Positions 33,772 to 42,767 of a stretch of 64,000 bases of DNA are shown here, piece after piece. Made by a program: the position numbers and the translations under genes. The DNA lies in the NCBI GenBank assembly GCA_903838295.1, contig CAILXX010000002.1:62001-126000 (forward strand), given 5' to 3'. Below the pieces are notes generated by a model that did not search any database, had not been told where the DNA came from, and saw only the letters and a program-made list of their open reading frames with translations. How positions within the stretch are numbered: position 1 is the stretch's first letter; the number at the start of each line of letters is the position of its first letter. This DNA comes from an uncultured Actinomycetes bacterium (GTDB lineage: Bacteria > Actinomycetota > Actinomycetes > Nanopelagicales > Nanopelagicaceae).

Positions 33772-35574
33772 GTGTCAGACCTCACCGGAGAAGTAATTGA
33801 TGGGCGTTACCAGCTCCTTGAGTTGATTGCATCGGGTGGAATGGCCTCCATCTATAAGGCAACAGACCTTCGATTAGACCGTCACGTTGCCGTGAAGATC
33901 ATGCACCCACATCTGGCTAATGACGAAGACTTTGTTAATCGATTTATTCGTGAGGCTAAGGCTACGGCGGCTCTATCTCATCCCAACGTAGTTTCAATTC
34001 AGGATCAAGGATGGAACGAAGGTGGCGCTCCAGCGGTCTTTATCGTAATGGAATACATCGACGGTTTTACATTGCGTGATTTGCTTGTCGACCACGGTCC
34101 ACTCTCTATAGATGACTTTCTTCGTTACATGGTTCCAGTGACCAGCGCACTAGCTGAAGCGCATCGACTTGGAATCAATCATCGGGATCTCAAACCAGAG
34201 AATATCTTGATCTCCAAAGATGGTCGGATCAAAATCGCGGACTTTGGATTGGCCCAGGGGGGCGTCGTAGGAAACACAATGACCGCTGAATCAAGCATAG
34301 TTTTGGGAAGCGTCTCTTACCTTTCTCCAGAACAAGTACAACGAGGAATCTCTGATGCCAGGAGTGATATCTACTCTCTTGGCGTAGTTTTTTTTGAATT
34401 GCTTACCGGTGAGAAGCCATACGAAGGCGAATCTCCAATTCAAATTGCTTACAAGCACGTGAATGAACGCATTGGGGCGCCATCATCAAGACGTTCTGGA
34501 ATTCCTGAAGCCCTAGATAAAATCGTCATGAAGGCTACCTCACCAAATCCAGATGAGCGTCAGAAGAATGGGGCAGAACTCCTAGAAGATCTTCGACAAC
34601 TCCAGGTGACAATCGATCCTAAACGCAAACAAATGAGTTTGGAATTAGATCTTCCATTACCTCCATCTACGCGGAAGAAAAAGCGTGCACATGCAGAGGT
34701 TCGGATAGGCAACACAATTGTTGAGAGAATTAAGTCATCCACCGAACCAATACGTCCAGATTTCACTAAAGCGCAGCCGAAAGAAGAAGCCATGAGTAAA
34801 ACAGACCAAATTCGACGCAAGACCTCGCGTCGTGTCCGTCGCAATCGAATCCTCGCATTTCTTTTGATCACCCTGCTAGCAGTTGGCGGTTGGTACAAAT
34901 TATCTGGACCAGGAGCTGGGATATCGATTCCTTCTGTTGCTGGCATGAGCAAAAAAGATGCAACATCCACTCTGTCAGCATTGGGAATTAAAGCCACAGT
35001 CGGTTCTCAAAATTATGATCCTTCAATTCCTGCTGGCGAAGTCATCTCCTCAGATCCCGGCGGTGGCGGACATGTAAAGAAGGGCGGAACTGTTTCTCTG
35101 ACAATTTCGCAGGGGCAGCAACCGGTTCCAACACCGACTCCAACACCGACTCCAACTCCAACTGCAACTGCAACTGCAACACCAACTCCTTCGCCGATCT
35201 CAATCGCCTCTTATATAAACAAGAGTGGCGATCAAGCACAGAGTGAATTAACTGCTGTGGGGCTTACCGTTAAACAAACCTTTGGATTTAGCGACACCGT
35301 CGCCGCAGGTAATGTTATGTCGCAAAATCCCGATGGCTCTGCTCCTGTAGATGCTGGAAGCACGATTAATATCGTGATTTCTCAAGGGTCCTCACTGGTT
35401 TACATTCCAAATATTTATTCTTTGTCGAGAAGTGCGGCCAGCACTGCCCTGGAAAACCTTCAACTCAAAGTTGTCATTCGCAAGATTGGTAATGGGAAGC
35501 ACGTCACAAATGTCTCCCCAAAGGTTGGGACTCAGGTTAAACGTGGATCCACGGTAGTGATAACGCTCGGGTAG
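33772..35574 (+). CDS. pknB: PASTA-domain Ser/Thr protein kinase (PknB/StkP type)
   Basis: 600-residue membrane kinase that senses muropeptides or lipid II and phosphorylates growth and division proteins. The N-terminal Hanks kinase is complete: glycine loop ASGGMAS, Lys42 in VAVKIM, HRDLKPEN at 137-144, DFG at 157-159 and GSVSYLSPEQ. After a basic juxtamembrane stretch one helix spans about 359-375. Three extracellular PASTA repeats follow (about 384-448, 476-541, 542-600). Unusually, a Pro/Thr/Ala repeat linker of about 27 residues separates the first PASTA from the other two. The GTG start has no Shine-Dalgarno. Confidence 0.95.
   Translation: MSDLTGEVIDGRYQLLELIASGGMASIYKATDLRLDRHVAVKIMHPHLANDEDFVNRFIREAKATAALSHPNVVSIQDQGWNEGGAPAVFIVMEYIDGFTLRDLLVDHGPLSIDDFLRYMVPVTSALAEAHRLGINHRDLKPENILISKDGRIKIADFGLAQGGVVGNTMTAESSIVLGSVSYLSPEQVQRGISDARSDIYSLGVVFFELLTGEKPYEGESPIQIAYKHVNERIGAPSSRRSGIPEALDKIVMKATSPNPDERQKNGAELLEDLRQLQVTIDPKRKQMSLELDLPLPPSTRKKKRAHAEVRIGNTIVERIKSSTEPIRPDFTKAQPKEEAMSKTDQIRRKTSRRVRRNRILAFLLITLLAVGGWYKLSGPGAGISIPSVAGMSKKDATSTLSALGIKATVGSQNYDPSIPAGEVISSDPGGGGHVKKGGTVSLTISQGQQPVPTPTPTPTPTPTATATATPTPSPISIASYINKSGDQAQSELTAVGLTVKQTFGFSDTVAAGNVMSQNPDGSAPVDAGSTINIVISQGSSLVYIPNIYSLSRSAASTALENLQLKVVIRKIGNGKHVTNVSPKVGTQVKRGSTVVITLG
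35131..35196 (+). repeat. Hexanucleotide-like repeat encoding the PASTA linker
   Basis: In-frame tandem ACTCCA/ACACCG/ACTGCA units encode alternating Pro-Thr then Ala-Thr residues (about 453-475 of the kinase). Unit number could vary by slippage without changing frame. Confidence 0.85.
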
Positions 35575-35577
35575 GCT
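35572..35577 (+). promoter_or_regulatory. -10 element of nfo (leaderless)
   Basis: TAGGCT begins with the pknB stop codon and ends exactly 6 nt before the nfo ATG at 35584. Confidence 0.5.
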
Positions 35578-35583
35578 CACCCA

Positions 35584-36450
35584 ATGAGCTCACTTAGTCC
35601 AAGGATCGGTGCCCACACTCCTACTTCAGGTGGGATGGCCAAACGTTCAATCGAATATGCATTGACTACTGAAGCAGAGGCGATTCAAGTCTTTGCATCC
35701 AATCCACGAGGCTGGGCGATGCCCGAGGCCAATCTCGAAGCTGATACCGCCTTCAGGGACCGTGCCGAGGAACTAGACATTCACACTTATGTGCATGCGC
35801 CTTTCTTAATAAATTTAGGTTCACCAACAATAGGAACCTACGAAAACTCACTTGCCTCCACTGCTTATTCGCTCAAGAGAGCGAAAGAAATTGGCGCATT
35901 GGGAACTGTAATTCATACCGGGTCCGCAGTTGATGAAAAGCATATTCCAACTGCCTGGAAACAAATTCATGAAGGCATGATGCCTGTACTCAATAATCTA
36001 CAAGAGAATGATCCTTGGCTACTACTAGAGCCCACGGCTGGTCAAGGACAATCTTTAGTTAAAAAATTAGATGACCTCACTAAATATTTTGAGGCTATGG
36101 AATGGCATCCTAAGGTTGGCGTATGCCTCGATACATGCCATGTTTTTGCGGCAGGTCATGACATCTCTAAAAAGGGTGGAATGACAGAAACTTTAGATCT
36201 CCTGGTTTCACTTGTCGGAATCGATCGAATCAAATTAATCCACACTAATGACTCGATGGATGTCTGTGGAGCACTCAAAGATAGACATCAAAATCTGGGT
36301 GACGGTGAAATAGGACTTAAGGCATTTGAAGAATTGATTGCGCATCCTGCTGTCGCCAATGCGCCGCTTATCCTAGAAACTCCAGGCCAAGAAAGCGAAC
36401 ATGGTGCAGAGATAAAAATCCTGAAAAAAATGCGTGCGCAGCGTAAATGA
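35584..36450 (+). CDS. nfo: Endonuclease IV (AP endonuclease)
   Basis: 288-residue TIM-barrel metalloenzyme that incises abasic sites in base-excision repair. It begins RIGAHTPTSGG, the usual endonuclease IV opening, and keeps the metal-ligand motifs YVHAPFLINL, LLEPTAGQG, VCLDTCHVFAAGHDI and KLIHTNDSMDVCGALKDRHQNLGDGEIG. Family length is about 280. It overlaps the next gene by 4 bp (ATGA). Confidence 0.95.
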   Translation: MSSLSPRIGAHTPTSGGMAKRSIEYALTTEAEAIQVFASNPRGWAMPEANLEADTAFRDRAEELDIHTYVHAPFLINLGSPTIGTYENSLASTAYSLKRAKEIGALGTVIHTGSAVDEKHIPTAWKQIHEGMMPVLNNLQENDPWLLLEPTAGQGQSLVKKLDDLTKYFEAMEWHPKVGVCLDTCHVFAAGHDISKKGGMTETLDLLVSLVGIDRIKLIHTNDSMDVCGALKDRHQNLGDGEIGLKAFEELIAHPAVANAPLILETPGQESEHGAEIKILKKMRAQRK

Positions 36451-37319
36451 GTCAGCAGAAAAGTAGATTTCTTCCGACATTTCTACTTCTATTCGTAGCT
36501 GTTATCTGGGGTAGCACATTTGCCATCATGAAGAACTCGCTAAACCGAATTAATGTTGATTCTTTTCTTGCCTGGAGATTCATCCTTGCCGCACTTTTAA
36601 TGGCAATCGTTCGACCAAAATCCATACGGCACATAACTCCAAATTTTTTGATGAAAGGTGTGGTTCTAGGACTTTTATTGGGTGGAGGTTATATCTTTCA
36701 GACCTTCGGACTCACTCTGACCACAGTGGCAAAGACTGGATTTGTTACTGGACTTTACGCAATCTTTGTGCCACTAATTGCTGCCGGATTTTTCAAAGAA
36801 GTGGTGACTAAATTGCAGTGGCTTGCGGTTACACTCGCGGTCATCGGCATGGCCATTCTTTCACTTAAAGGTTTGAGCATTGGCTTAGGCGAATTTCTTG
36901 TTTTGGTTTGTGCGCTGCTTTTTGCTTGCCACATAATCGGACTGAGCTACTGGAGTCCCGGTCGTGACGCTTATGCGCTTACGATGATTCAAATGGCCAC
37001 AGTTGGCGTGCTTTCATTGATTTCAACTGCCCGCACCGGATTCCAAACTCCGCATGACCATGGTGTCTGGATAGCGATCATCTACTGCGCCATTTTTGCT
37101 AGTGCCTTCGCATTCATCATTCAAACCTGGGCGCAATCATTCATGTCTGCGACTGGGGTTGGCATAGTTTTAACTATGGAATATATCTTTGCAGCAATTT
37201 TTGGAATCCTGCTTGTACACGAGCGGCTGACCTGGCGAACCGTTGTAGGCGGACTGTGTGTAATGACGGGGCTCTATGTGGTGATGCTGGTGAATAGTCG
37301 TGAGAAGATAGAGTCATGA
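36447..37319 (+). CDS. EamA/DMT-family transporter
   Basis: 290-residue membrane protein with ten predicted helices in two EamA repeats; FVAVIWGSTFAIMK and the second-half SAFAFIIQTWAQ...MEYIFAAIFGILLVHERLTWR are typical. Such transporters export or import amino acids and other small metabolites; the substrate is unknown. It is coupled by 4-bp overlaps to nfo upstream and the threonine aldolase downstream, so an amino-acid link is possible. Confidence 0.88.
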   Translation: MSQQKSRFLPTFLLLFVAVIWGSTFAIMKNSLNRINVDSFLAWRFILAALLMAIVRPKSIRHITPNFLMKGVVLGLLLGGGYIFQTFGLTLTTVAKTGFVTGLYAIFVPLIAAGFFKEVVTKLQWLAVTLAVIGMAILSLKGLSIGLGEFLVLVCALLFACHIIGLSYWSPGRDAYALTMIQMATVGVLSLISTARTGFQTPHDHGVWIAIIYCAIFASAFAFIIQTWAQSFMSATGVGIVLTMEYIFAAIFGILLVHERLTWRTVVGGLCVMTGLYVVMLVNSREKIES

Positions 37320-38362
37320 TCGATCTACGCTCTGATACCGTCACCCGGCCGAGCCAAGAAATGCGCGCCGTTATGGCATCGGCGCCCGTCGGAGATGACG
37401 TCTACGGAGAAGATCCAACAATCAATGCTTTGGAAGAGCGTATTGCAAGCATGTTCGGCGTTGAGGCAGCGCTATTTACGCCGACCGGTTCACTTGCCAA
37501 TCAATTAGCCATTAGACAGCTGGTTAAACCGGGCGAGGAATTAATCACCGAAACCTTCTCTCATATTGTGCGGGCAGAACTAGGTGCAGGCGCAGTATTT
37601 AGTGGGATCTCAACTCGAACCTGGTTCTCTCCTCGTGGCTTATTACGCGCACAAGACCCGTTGGCAATTTCTTATCCAGATGCCGGTCCATACCAAGTTT
37701 CAACTACAGCGATTGCCATCGAAAATACTCATAATTTTGGCGGAGGTACCGTTCAGCCACTTGCAGAGATTCAAAAGCTACGCGAAGCAACTTCAAAGGT
37801 TGGAATCGCAATGCATTTGGATGGGGCACGTCTGTGGAATGCTCACGTCGCAACCGGGATCTCGCTCAAAGACTACGCAAAGAACTTTGACACAATTTCT
37901 ATCTGCCTCTCTAAAGGGCTAGGTGCTCCTGCCGGATCGCTCATGCTTTCTACTAAGGATCGAGTTGCATCAGCGCGAGTCTGGCGAAAAAGATACGGCT
38001 CTGGAATGCGACAGATTGGTATCTTAGGCGCGGCCGGAAATTTTGCTCTGGACCACAACATTGACCGCCTTTCAGATGACCATAACCATGCACACTCATT
38101 GGCGCTCGCCGCGCATAGTGTTTCCCCAATATTTGTTAACCCAGATCATGTTGATACCAATATTGTTGCTATCGATTTAACTGGGGTTAAGTTAAGTGCA
38201 GCAGAATTGAGCGCGCAGCTTAAAGAGGCAGGAATTCTAGCTAGTGCAATGGGTGTCAATGTATTGCGCTTAGTAACACATCTGGATATCAGCACAGAAG
38301 ATATTTCAAAAGTTAATGAAGTGCTCTCTGAATTGCTACAGCGCGCCCTCGTGACGCAATAA
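37316..38362 (+). CDS. ltaE: Threonine aldolase (LtaE family)
   Basis: 348-residue PLP enzyme cleaving L-threonine or L-allo-threonine to glycine and acetaldehyde. It begins MIDLRSDTVTRPSQEMR, the family hallmark, and has GDDVYGEDPT, HLDGARLWNA and the PLP lysine in SICLSKGLGAPAGS. Its start overlaps the transporter gene by 4 bp and its 3' end overlaps ogt by 27 bp on the other strand. Stereospecificity cannot be read from sequence. Confidence 0.93.
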   Translation: MIDLRSDTVTRPSQEMRAVMASAPVGDDVYGEDPTINALEERIASMFGVEAALFTPTGSLANQLAIRQLVKPGEELITETFSHIVRAELGAGAVFSGISTRTWFSPRGLLRAQDPLAISYPDAGPYQVSTTAIAIENTHNFGGGTVQPLAEIQKLREATSKVGIAMHLDGARLWNAHVATGISLKDYAKNFDTISICLSKGLGAPAGSLMLSTKDRVASARVWRKRYGSGMRQIGILGAAGNFALDHNIDRLSDDHNHAHSLALAAHSVSPIFVNPDHVDTNIVAIDLTGVKLSAAELSAQLKEAGILASAMGVNVLRLVTHLDISTEDISKVNEVLSELLQRALVTQ

Positions 38363-38827
38363 TTCTTCTTTAAAACTTAAACCGTAGGCATAATTGCCAA
38401 GTGCTCCACCAGACTTCACGACTCTGTGGCAAGGAATTATTGGAGCAATCAAATTACGTGCACACGCACTTCCTGCTGCCCGAACGGCTGCCGGCGATCC
38501 AGCGCGCGCCGCTAAATCTGCATAACTCATGGTCTTACCTGCTGGGATTTTCCTCATAACTTTCCAGACCACCTGAGAAAATTCTGCACCGGGTTGGCGA
38601 ACCTGAATCCCATTAAAAGCTGTCAAATCTCCATCAAAATAATCACTAATCAGATCAGAAATAATAGGGAGAGTTTTGACTGCTGTGAATCCACGTTCGT
38701 AATCGGTGGAATCTAATCGCGCGGTGAGGTCTCCTAGCGGACCGAATCCAGCTGCAAGCAAGATGTGCTCGTGGGCAACCAATGTAAGGGTGCCGATCGG
38801 CGTCTTCATGATGCTGGTTAGTAGCAC
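38336..38827 (-). CDS. ogt: Methylated-DNA--protein-cysteine methyltransferase
   Basis: 163-residue suicide repair protein removing O6-alkyl groups from guanine. The active-site PCHRVV with its acceptor Cys and the preceding AARAGSPAAVRAAGSA helix are present; the N-terminal domain is short, as in Ogt. The GTG at 38827 is favoured because TAGGGT ends exactly 6 nt before it; an in-frame ATG at 38809 is the alternative. It is convergent with ltaE. Confidence 0.93.
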   Translation of the reverse strand: MLLTSIMKTPIGTLTLVAHEHILLAAGFGPLGDLTARLDSTDYERGFTAVKTLPIISDLISDYFDGDLTAFNGIQVRQPGAEFSQVVWKVMRKIPAGKTMSYADLAARAGSPAAVRAAGSACARNLIAPIIPCHRVVKSGGALGNYAYGLSFKEELLRHEGAL

Positions 38828-38833
38828 GGGAAA

Positions 38834-38862
38834 ACCCTATGCCTTTTACCAGTTTTTGGTAA
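38834..38862 (-). promoter_or_regulatory. Promoter of ogt (leaderless)
   Basis: TTACCA, a 17-nt spacer and TAGGGT on the minus strand; the -10 ends exactly 6 nt before the GTG start. The -35 matches four of six consensus bases. Confidence 0.6.
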
Positions 38863-38881
38863 TAAGCGTTTTGCCGGTCGC

Positions 38882-40225
38882 TTATCTGTCCCTAAGCATC
38901 TCGGCCACCAAAAAGGCAAGCTCAAGTGATTGCGTGTGATTCAAGCGAGGATCGCAGGCGGTTTCATAACGGCTAGCAAGATCTGCTTCAGAAATCTGCT
39001 CCCCTCCACCAACACACTCGGTGACATCATCGCCAGTCAGTTCGATATGGATACCACCAGGATGAGTCCCCAATTTCTTGTGAACTTCAAAGAATCCTCT
39101 GACCTCATCCATGACATCGTCAAAGCGACGCGTCTTGTAGCCACTAGGAGCTTCATACGTGTTTCCGTGCATGGGGTCACAGACCCAAAGAATGTGTGCA
39201 CCGGATTTTGCAACAGTTTCTACAATTTCTGGCAACTTCTCACGGATCAGACCTGCGCCCATTCGAGTGATAAATGTAAGTCGACCTGGTTCGTTCGTTG
39301 GATTGAGTTTCGCAATGATTGCTAACGCATCTGCACCAGTTGTCTTTGGTCCAAGCTTGACGCCAATAGGGTTTTGAACTTTTGCAGCAAAATCCATATG
39401 GGCACCATCTAATTGACGCGTGCGTTCACCAATCCAGACAAAGTGTCCTGAAACATCGTAAGCAAGTCCAGTTCGAGAATCGATTCGAGTTAAAGCTTTC
39501 TCATATTCCAAAATCAGAGCTTCGTGGCTTGCGTAAAAATCAACTTTCTTGAAACTCTCGGGATCTACTCCTGCCGAGCTCATAAAGTTTAAAGCGCGCC
39601 CAATTTCTCCCGCCATCTGTTCATAGCGCTGTCCAAATCGAGGGTCATTTGTGAATCCCTTGTTCCACTCGTGGACTTGACGGAGATCGGCAAATCCACC
39701 TTGAGTGAAGGCACGTACTAAGTTAAGGGTTGAAGCAGATGTGTTATAGACCTGAACTAAACGCTGTGGATCTGGATTACGGGATTCGGGGGTGAACTCA
39801 ATATCATTTACTGCATCTCCGCGATAAGCGGGAAGGGTGACATCCCCACGAGTTTCAGTTCCACTACTACGAGGCTTCGCAAACTGACCCGCCATGCGTC
39901 CAACCTTAATTACCGGCATAGACGATGCATACTGCAGCACTGCCGCCATCTGCAAAATTGTCTTGATGCGATTACGTATCGAGTCTGCCGTTGCTGATGC
40001 AAAAGTTTCTGCACAATCCCCGCCCTGTAACCAAAAGGCACGACCTGCTTGGGCTTCTGCAACTTTTGCCTTGAGGTTGTCACATTCACCAGCAAAGACA
40101 AGTGGTGGCAACTTCTTAAGCGCAGTAACAGCTTTTGCAATGGGCTCCCCGGTTGGTCCACCTGGCCACTCAGGCTGCTGCGCAGCGATTAGACCTGGGG
40201 TAAAGAGCGTCTGAAGATTCGTCAT
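38882..40225 (-). CDS. aroG: Class II 3-deoxy-7-phosphoheptulonate (DAHP) synthase
   Basis: 447-residue enzyme for the first step of the shikimate pathway (phosphoenolpyruvate plus erythrose 4-phosphate). It is the class II, plant/mycobacterial type: AGRAFWLQGGDCAETFA, VGRMAGQFAKPRS, the ILWVCDPMHGNT metal site and GGIHIELTGDDVTECVGG. Length is as expected for the class. TAGGCT ends exactly 6 nt before the ATG, so the mRNA should be leaderless. Confidence 0.96.
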   Translation of the reverse strand: MTNLQTLFTPGLIAAQQPEWPGGPTGEPIAKAVTALKKLPPLVFAGECDNLKAKVAEAQAGRAFWLQGGDCAETFASATADSIRNRIKTILQMAAVLQYASSMPVIKVGRMAGQFAKPRSSGTETRGDVTLPAYRGDAVNDIEFTPESRNPDPQRLVQVYNTSASTLNLVRAFTQGGFADLRQVHEWNKGFTNDPRFGQRYEQMAGEIGRALNFMSSAGVDPESFKKVDFYASHEALILEYEKALTRIDSRTGLAYDVSGHFVWIGERTRQLDGAHMDFAAKVQNPIGVKLGPKTTGADALAIIAKLNPTNEPGRLTFITRMGAGLIREKLPEIVETVAKSGAHILWVCDPMHGNTYEAPSGYKTRRFDDVMDEVRGFFEVHKKLGTHPGGIHIELTGDDVTECVGGGEQISEADLASRYETACDPRLNHTQSLELAFLVAEMLRDR

Positions 40226-40231
40226 AAGAGT

Positions 40232-40237
40232 AGCCTA
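40232..40237 (-). promoter_or_regulatory. -10 element of aroG (leaderless)
   Basis: TAGGCT on the minus strand, six nt upstream of the ATG at 40225. No Shine-Dalgarno is present. Confidence 0.55.
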
Positions 40238-40267
40238 GGGAATTTAGCAGTCACGAGGACGACTAAT

Positions 40268-41293
40268 TTATCCGAAGAAGACCTGCGCTTCTGCATATAG
40301 TGATGGGTCAACCAGCTTTAGCTCACCCGTCGCAGATTCCAACGGCACGGTCTCAATCTTTGTACCGTGGAGCGCAACCATCTTGCCCCAATCACCATTA
40401 TGAGCAGCAGTGATAGCGGCCAAACCAAAACGTGTTGAAAGAACTCGATCAAATGCCGTTGGCGTGCCACCCCGTTGAATGTGACCGAGTACAACCGTAC
40501 GTGTCTCTTTTCCGGTCTTTGCCTCGATCTCTTGCGCCAACCAATCACCAATACCCGAAAGCTTCACATGGCCAAATGCATCAAGTGTTTGATCTTTAAT
40601 CTTCATATCGCCATCTTGTGGGATCGCTCCTTCTGCAATAACAATGATCGGAGCGAAACCGTCAGCGAAACGAGAATTAACCCAAGCTGCAACTTTATCG
40701 GTTGAAAATTTAACTTCTGGAATAAGAACACAGGCCGCTCCCCCGGCGATGCCAGCGTGAAGCGCGATCCAGCCAGCATGACGTCCCATAACTTCGACAA
40801 CCAAGGCACGATGATGTGACTCTGCAGTTGTGTGAAGACGATCGATGGCTTCCATGGCGATATTTACAGAGGTATCAAATCCAAATGTGTAATCAGTATT
40901 ATTGAGATCGTTATCGATTGTCTTTGGAACACCGATTACTTTCACACCCAAAGCATCGAGCTTTGTAGCAACTCCAAGCGTGTCTTCCCCACCAATCGCA
41001 ATAAGTGCGTCGATCCCGAGCTTCTTAAGGTTCTCTTGGATTTTCTCAACTCCGCCGTCGATTTTAAAAGGATTGGTACGTGAAGAACCGAGAATGGTTC
41101 CTCCCTTAGGCAGTATTCCGCGCGTTGCAGGTAAATCTAGAGTCATCGTGAGACCTTCTAGTGGGCCCTTCCATCCATCGCGAAAACCGACGAACTCGTA
41201 GCCGTATTCCTTGATTCCCTTGCGGACAACTGCGCGAATAACCCCATTTAATCCTGGGCAATCTCCACCACCGGTTAGCACTCCAAAACGCAT
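40268..41293 (-). CDS. pfp: 6-phosphofructokinase, probably PPi-dependent
   Basis: 341-residue glycolytic enzyme of the PFK-A family: GGGDCPGLNGVIRA at 8-21, TIDNDL at 125-130, MGRHAGW and the HIQRGGTPTAFDR motif. At the phosphoryl-donor site it has Asp104 (GGEDT) and Lys124 (PKTIDND), where ATP enzymes such as E. coli PfkA have glycines. This pair is characteristic of pyrophosphate-dependent enzymes, as in Amycolatopsis. The ATG at 41293 has a GGAG Shine-Dalgarno; an upstream in-frame start would add 13 atypical residues. Divergent from xylB. Confidence 0.9.
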   Translation of the reverse strand: MRFGVLTGGGDCPGLNGVIRAVVRKGIKEYGYEFVGFRDGWKGPLEGLTMTLDLPATRGILPKGGTILGSSRTNPFKIDGGVEKIQENLKKLGIDALIAIGGEDTLGVATKLDALGVKVIGVPKTIDNDLNNTDYTFGFDTSVNIAMEAIDRLHTTAESHHRALVVEVMGRHAGWIALHAGIAGGAACVLIPEVKFSTDKVAAWVNSRFADGFAPIIVIAEGAIPQDGDMKIKDQTLDAFGHVKLSGIGDWLAQEIEAKTGKETRTVVLGHIQRGGTPTAFDRVLSTRFGLAAITAAHNGDWGKMVALHGTKIETVPLESATGELKLVDPSLYAEAQVFFG

Positions 41294-41356
41294 TTTAAGC
41301 TCCAGATCAAATCTCAAAAAAGGTAATTGCATTGGTCAACATTGACTGGCGCAGTC

Positions 41357-41362
41357 TACCCT
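41357..41362 (+). promoter_or_regulatory. -10 element of xylB (leaderless)
   Basis: TACCCT ends exactly 6 nt before the ATG at 41369. No convincing -35 at 17 bp. Confidence 0.5.
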
Positions 41363-41368
41363 TGCCCC

Positions 41369-42763
41369 ATGGCCCTTGTTGCAGGCGTGGACTCCTCTAC
41401 CCAATCCGTAAAGATTGTGATTCGAGATGCCCACACTGGCGCCTTGGTCCGAGAGGCCCGAGCCGCACATCCGGACGGCACAGAAGTCGACCCGCAATAT
41501 TGGTGGAAAGCCCTCAACGAGGCGATCTCGAGTGCTGGCGGCTTAGACGATGTCGAAGCGATCTCTGTGGGCGGCCAACAACATGGTTTGGTTCTTATGG
41601 ATAGCAAGGGAGAAGTGATTCGTCCCGCACTTTTATGGAATGACACTCGTTCTGCTCAATCTGCCGCAGACCTCAACCGCGAAATCGGCGGCGACCAAGG
41701 GATGGCTGATCGAACCGGTTCGGTTTTGGTTGCCTCTTTTACAGCAAGCAAAGTTAGATGGGTGGCGGAGAACGAAGGCGAGAACGCGGAAAAAATAGCC
41801 GCTATCTCACTCCCCCATGATTGGTTATCATGGAAATTACAAGGTGCTAATAATTTTCAAGAGTTGTTTACTGATCGAAGTGATGCTTCCGGCACCGGCT
41901 ATTTCAACTCAGTCACAAATACCTATGACCGAGAACTATTGGCGCTTGCACTAAAGAGTGATCGCGAAATCCATCTACCAAAAATAGTTTCTAGCAATCT
42001 ATTCGGGGGAGAAACTCCGCATGGAGTCAAAATTGCTGCGGGTGCTGGCGACAATGCGGGTGCTGCACTCGGATTACAAGCACAACCAGGTGATGTCGTA
42101 GTTTCACTCGGTACCAGTGGAACCGCTTTCTCCGTTTCTCGCACACCAACACATGACGGATCTGGTTTCGTAGCAGGATTTGCCGATGCCTCTGGACTTT
42201 ATCTTCCATTGGTTTGCACTTTGAACGCTGCCCGGATTTTGGATGCTGCTTCGCGCATCCTTGGAGTTGATTTTGATCGACTTTCACAATTAGCACTTAG
42301 CGCCCCTGCTGGTTCCGGGGGACTTACTCTCCTTCCATATTTTGAGGGTGAGCGGACTCCTAATCGTCCCGAAGCAACTGGGGTCTTCTCTGGTATGAAT
42401 CTTGCAAATTCACATCCAGAAAATATTGCCCGCGCGATGATTGAAGGAATGCTTGCTGGTTTAGTTGATGCCGTTGACGCACTGGTCCGACAGGGGGTAG
42501 CCGTAAATCGCATCCTTTTAATCGGTGGGGCTGCAAAAAATCCTGCAGTGTCAGCGATCGCTTCATCATTATTTGGCAGAGAAGTACTGCTTCCACCGAC
42601 TGGTGAATACGTTGCCAACGGTGCGGCTCGACAGGCGGCATGGGCGCTTCTAGGTGAAGCTCCTACGTGGGATCTTGGAAATATCCAGCAAATCAATAGC
42701 GAACCAACACCACATGTGATGGATGCGTATCGAACGCTTCGTGATCAAACTGTAAATTGGTAA
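41369..42763 (+). CDS. xylB: Xylulokinase
   Basis: 464-residue FGGY-family sugar kinase. It begins VAGVDSSTQSVKIVIRD (phosphate loop), has the substrate motif GGQQHGLVLMD and LLWNDTRSAQSA typical of xylulokinases, the second ATP motif SLGTSGTAFSV, and GGAAKNPAVSAI near the C-terminus. It would feed D-xylulose into the pentose phosphate pathway as xylulose 5-phosphate. No xylose isomerase or transporter is adjacent. The ATG at 41369 is chosen over an upstream in-frame ATG because its N-terminus matches the family. Confidence 0.9.
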   Translation: MALVAGVDSSTQSVKIVIRDAHTGALVREARAAHPDGTEVDPQYWWKALNEAISSAGGLDDVEAISVGGQQHGLVLMDSKGEVIRPALLWNDTRSAQSAADLNREIGGDQGMADRTGSVLVASFTASKVRWVAENEGENAEKIAAISLPHDWLSWKLQGANNFQELFTDRSDASGTGYFNSVTNTYDRELLALALKSDREIHLPKIVSSNLFGGETPHGVKIAAGAGDNAGAALGLQAQPGDVVVSLGTSGTAFSVSRTPTHDGSGFVAGFADASGLYLPLVCTLNAARILDAASRILGVDFDRLSQLALSAPAGSGGLTLLPYFEGERTPNRPEATGVFSGMNLANSHPENIARAMIEGMLAGLVDAVDALVRQGVAVNRILLIGGAAKNPAVSAIASSLFGREVLLPPTGEYVANGAARQAAWALLGEAPTWDLGNIQQINSEPTPHVMDAYRTLRDQTVNW

Positions 42764-42767
42764 ATGC

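Noticed and set aside
35131-35196. Repeat array as a CRISPR or noncoding minisatellite
   Set aside because: Units are 6 bp, contiguous and in frame inside the PASTA kinase; no spacers exist.
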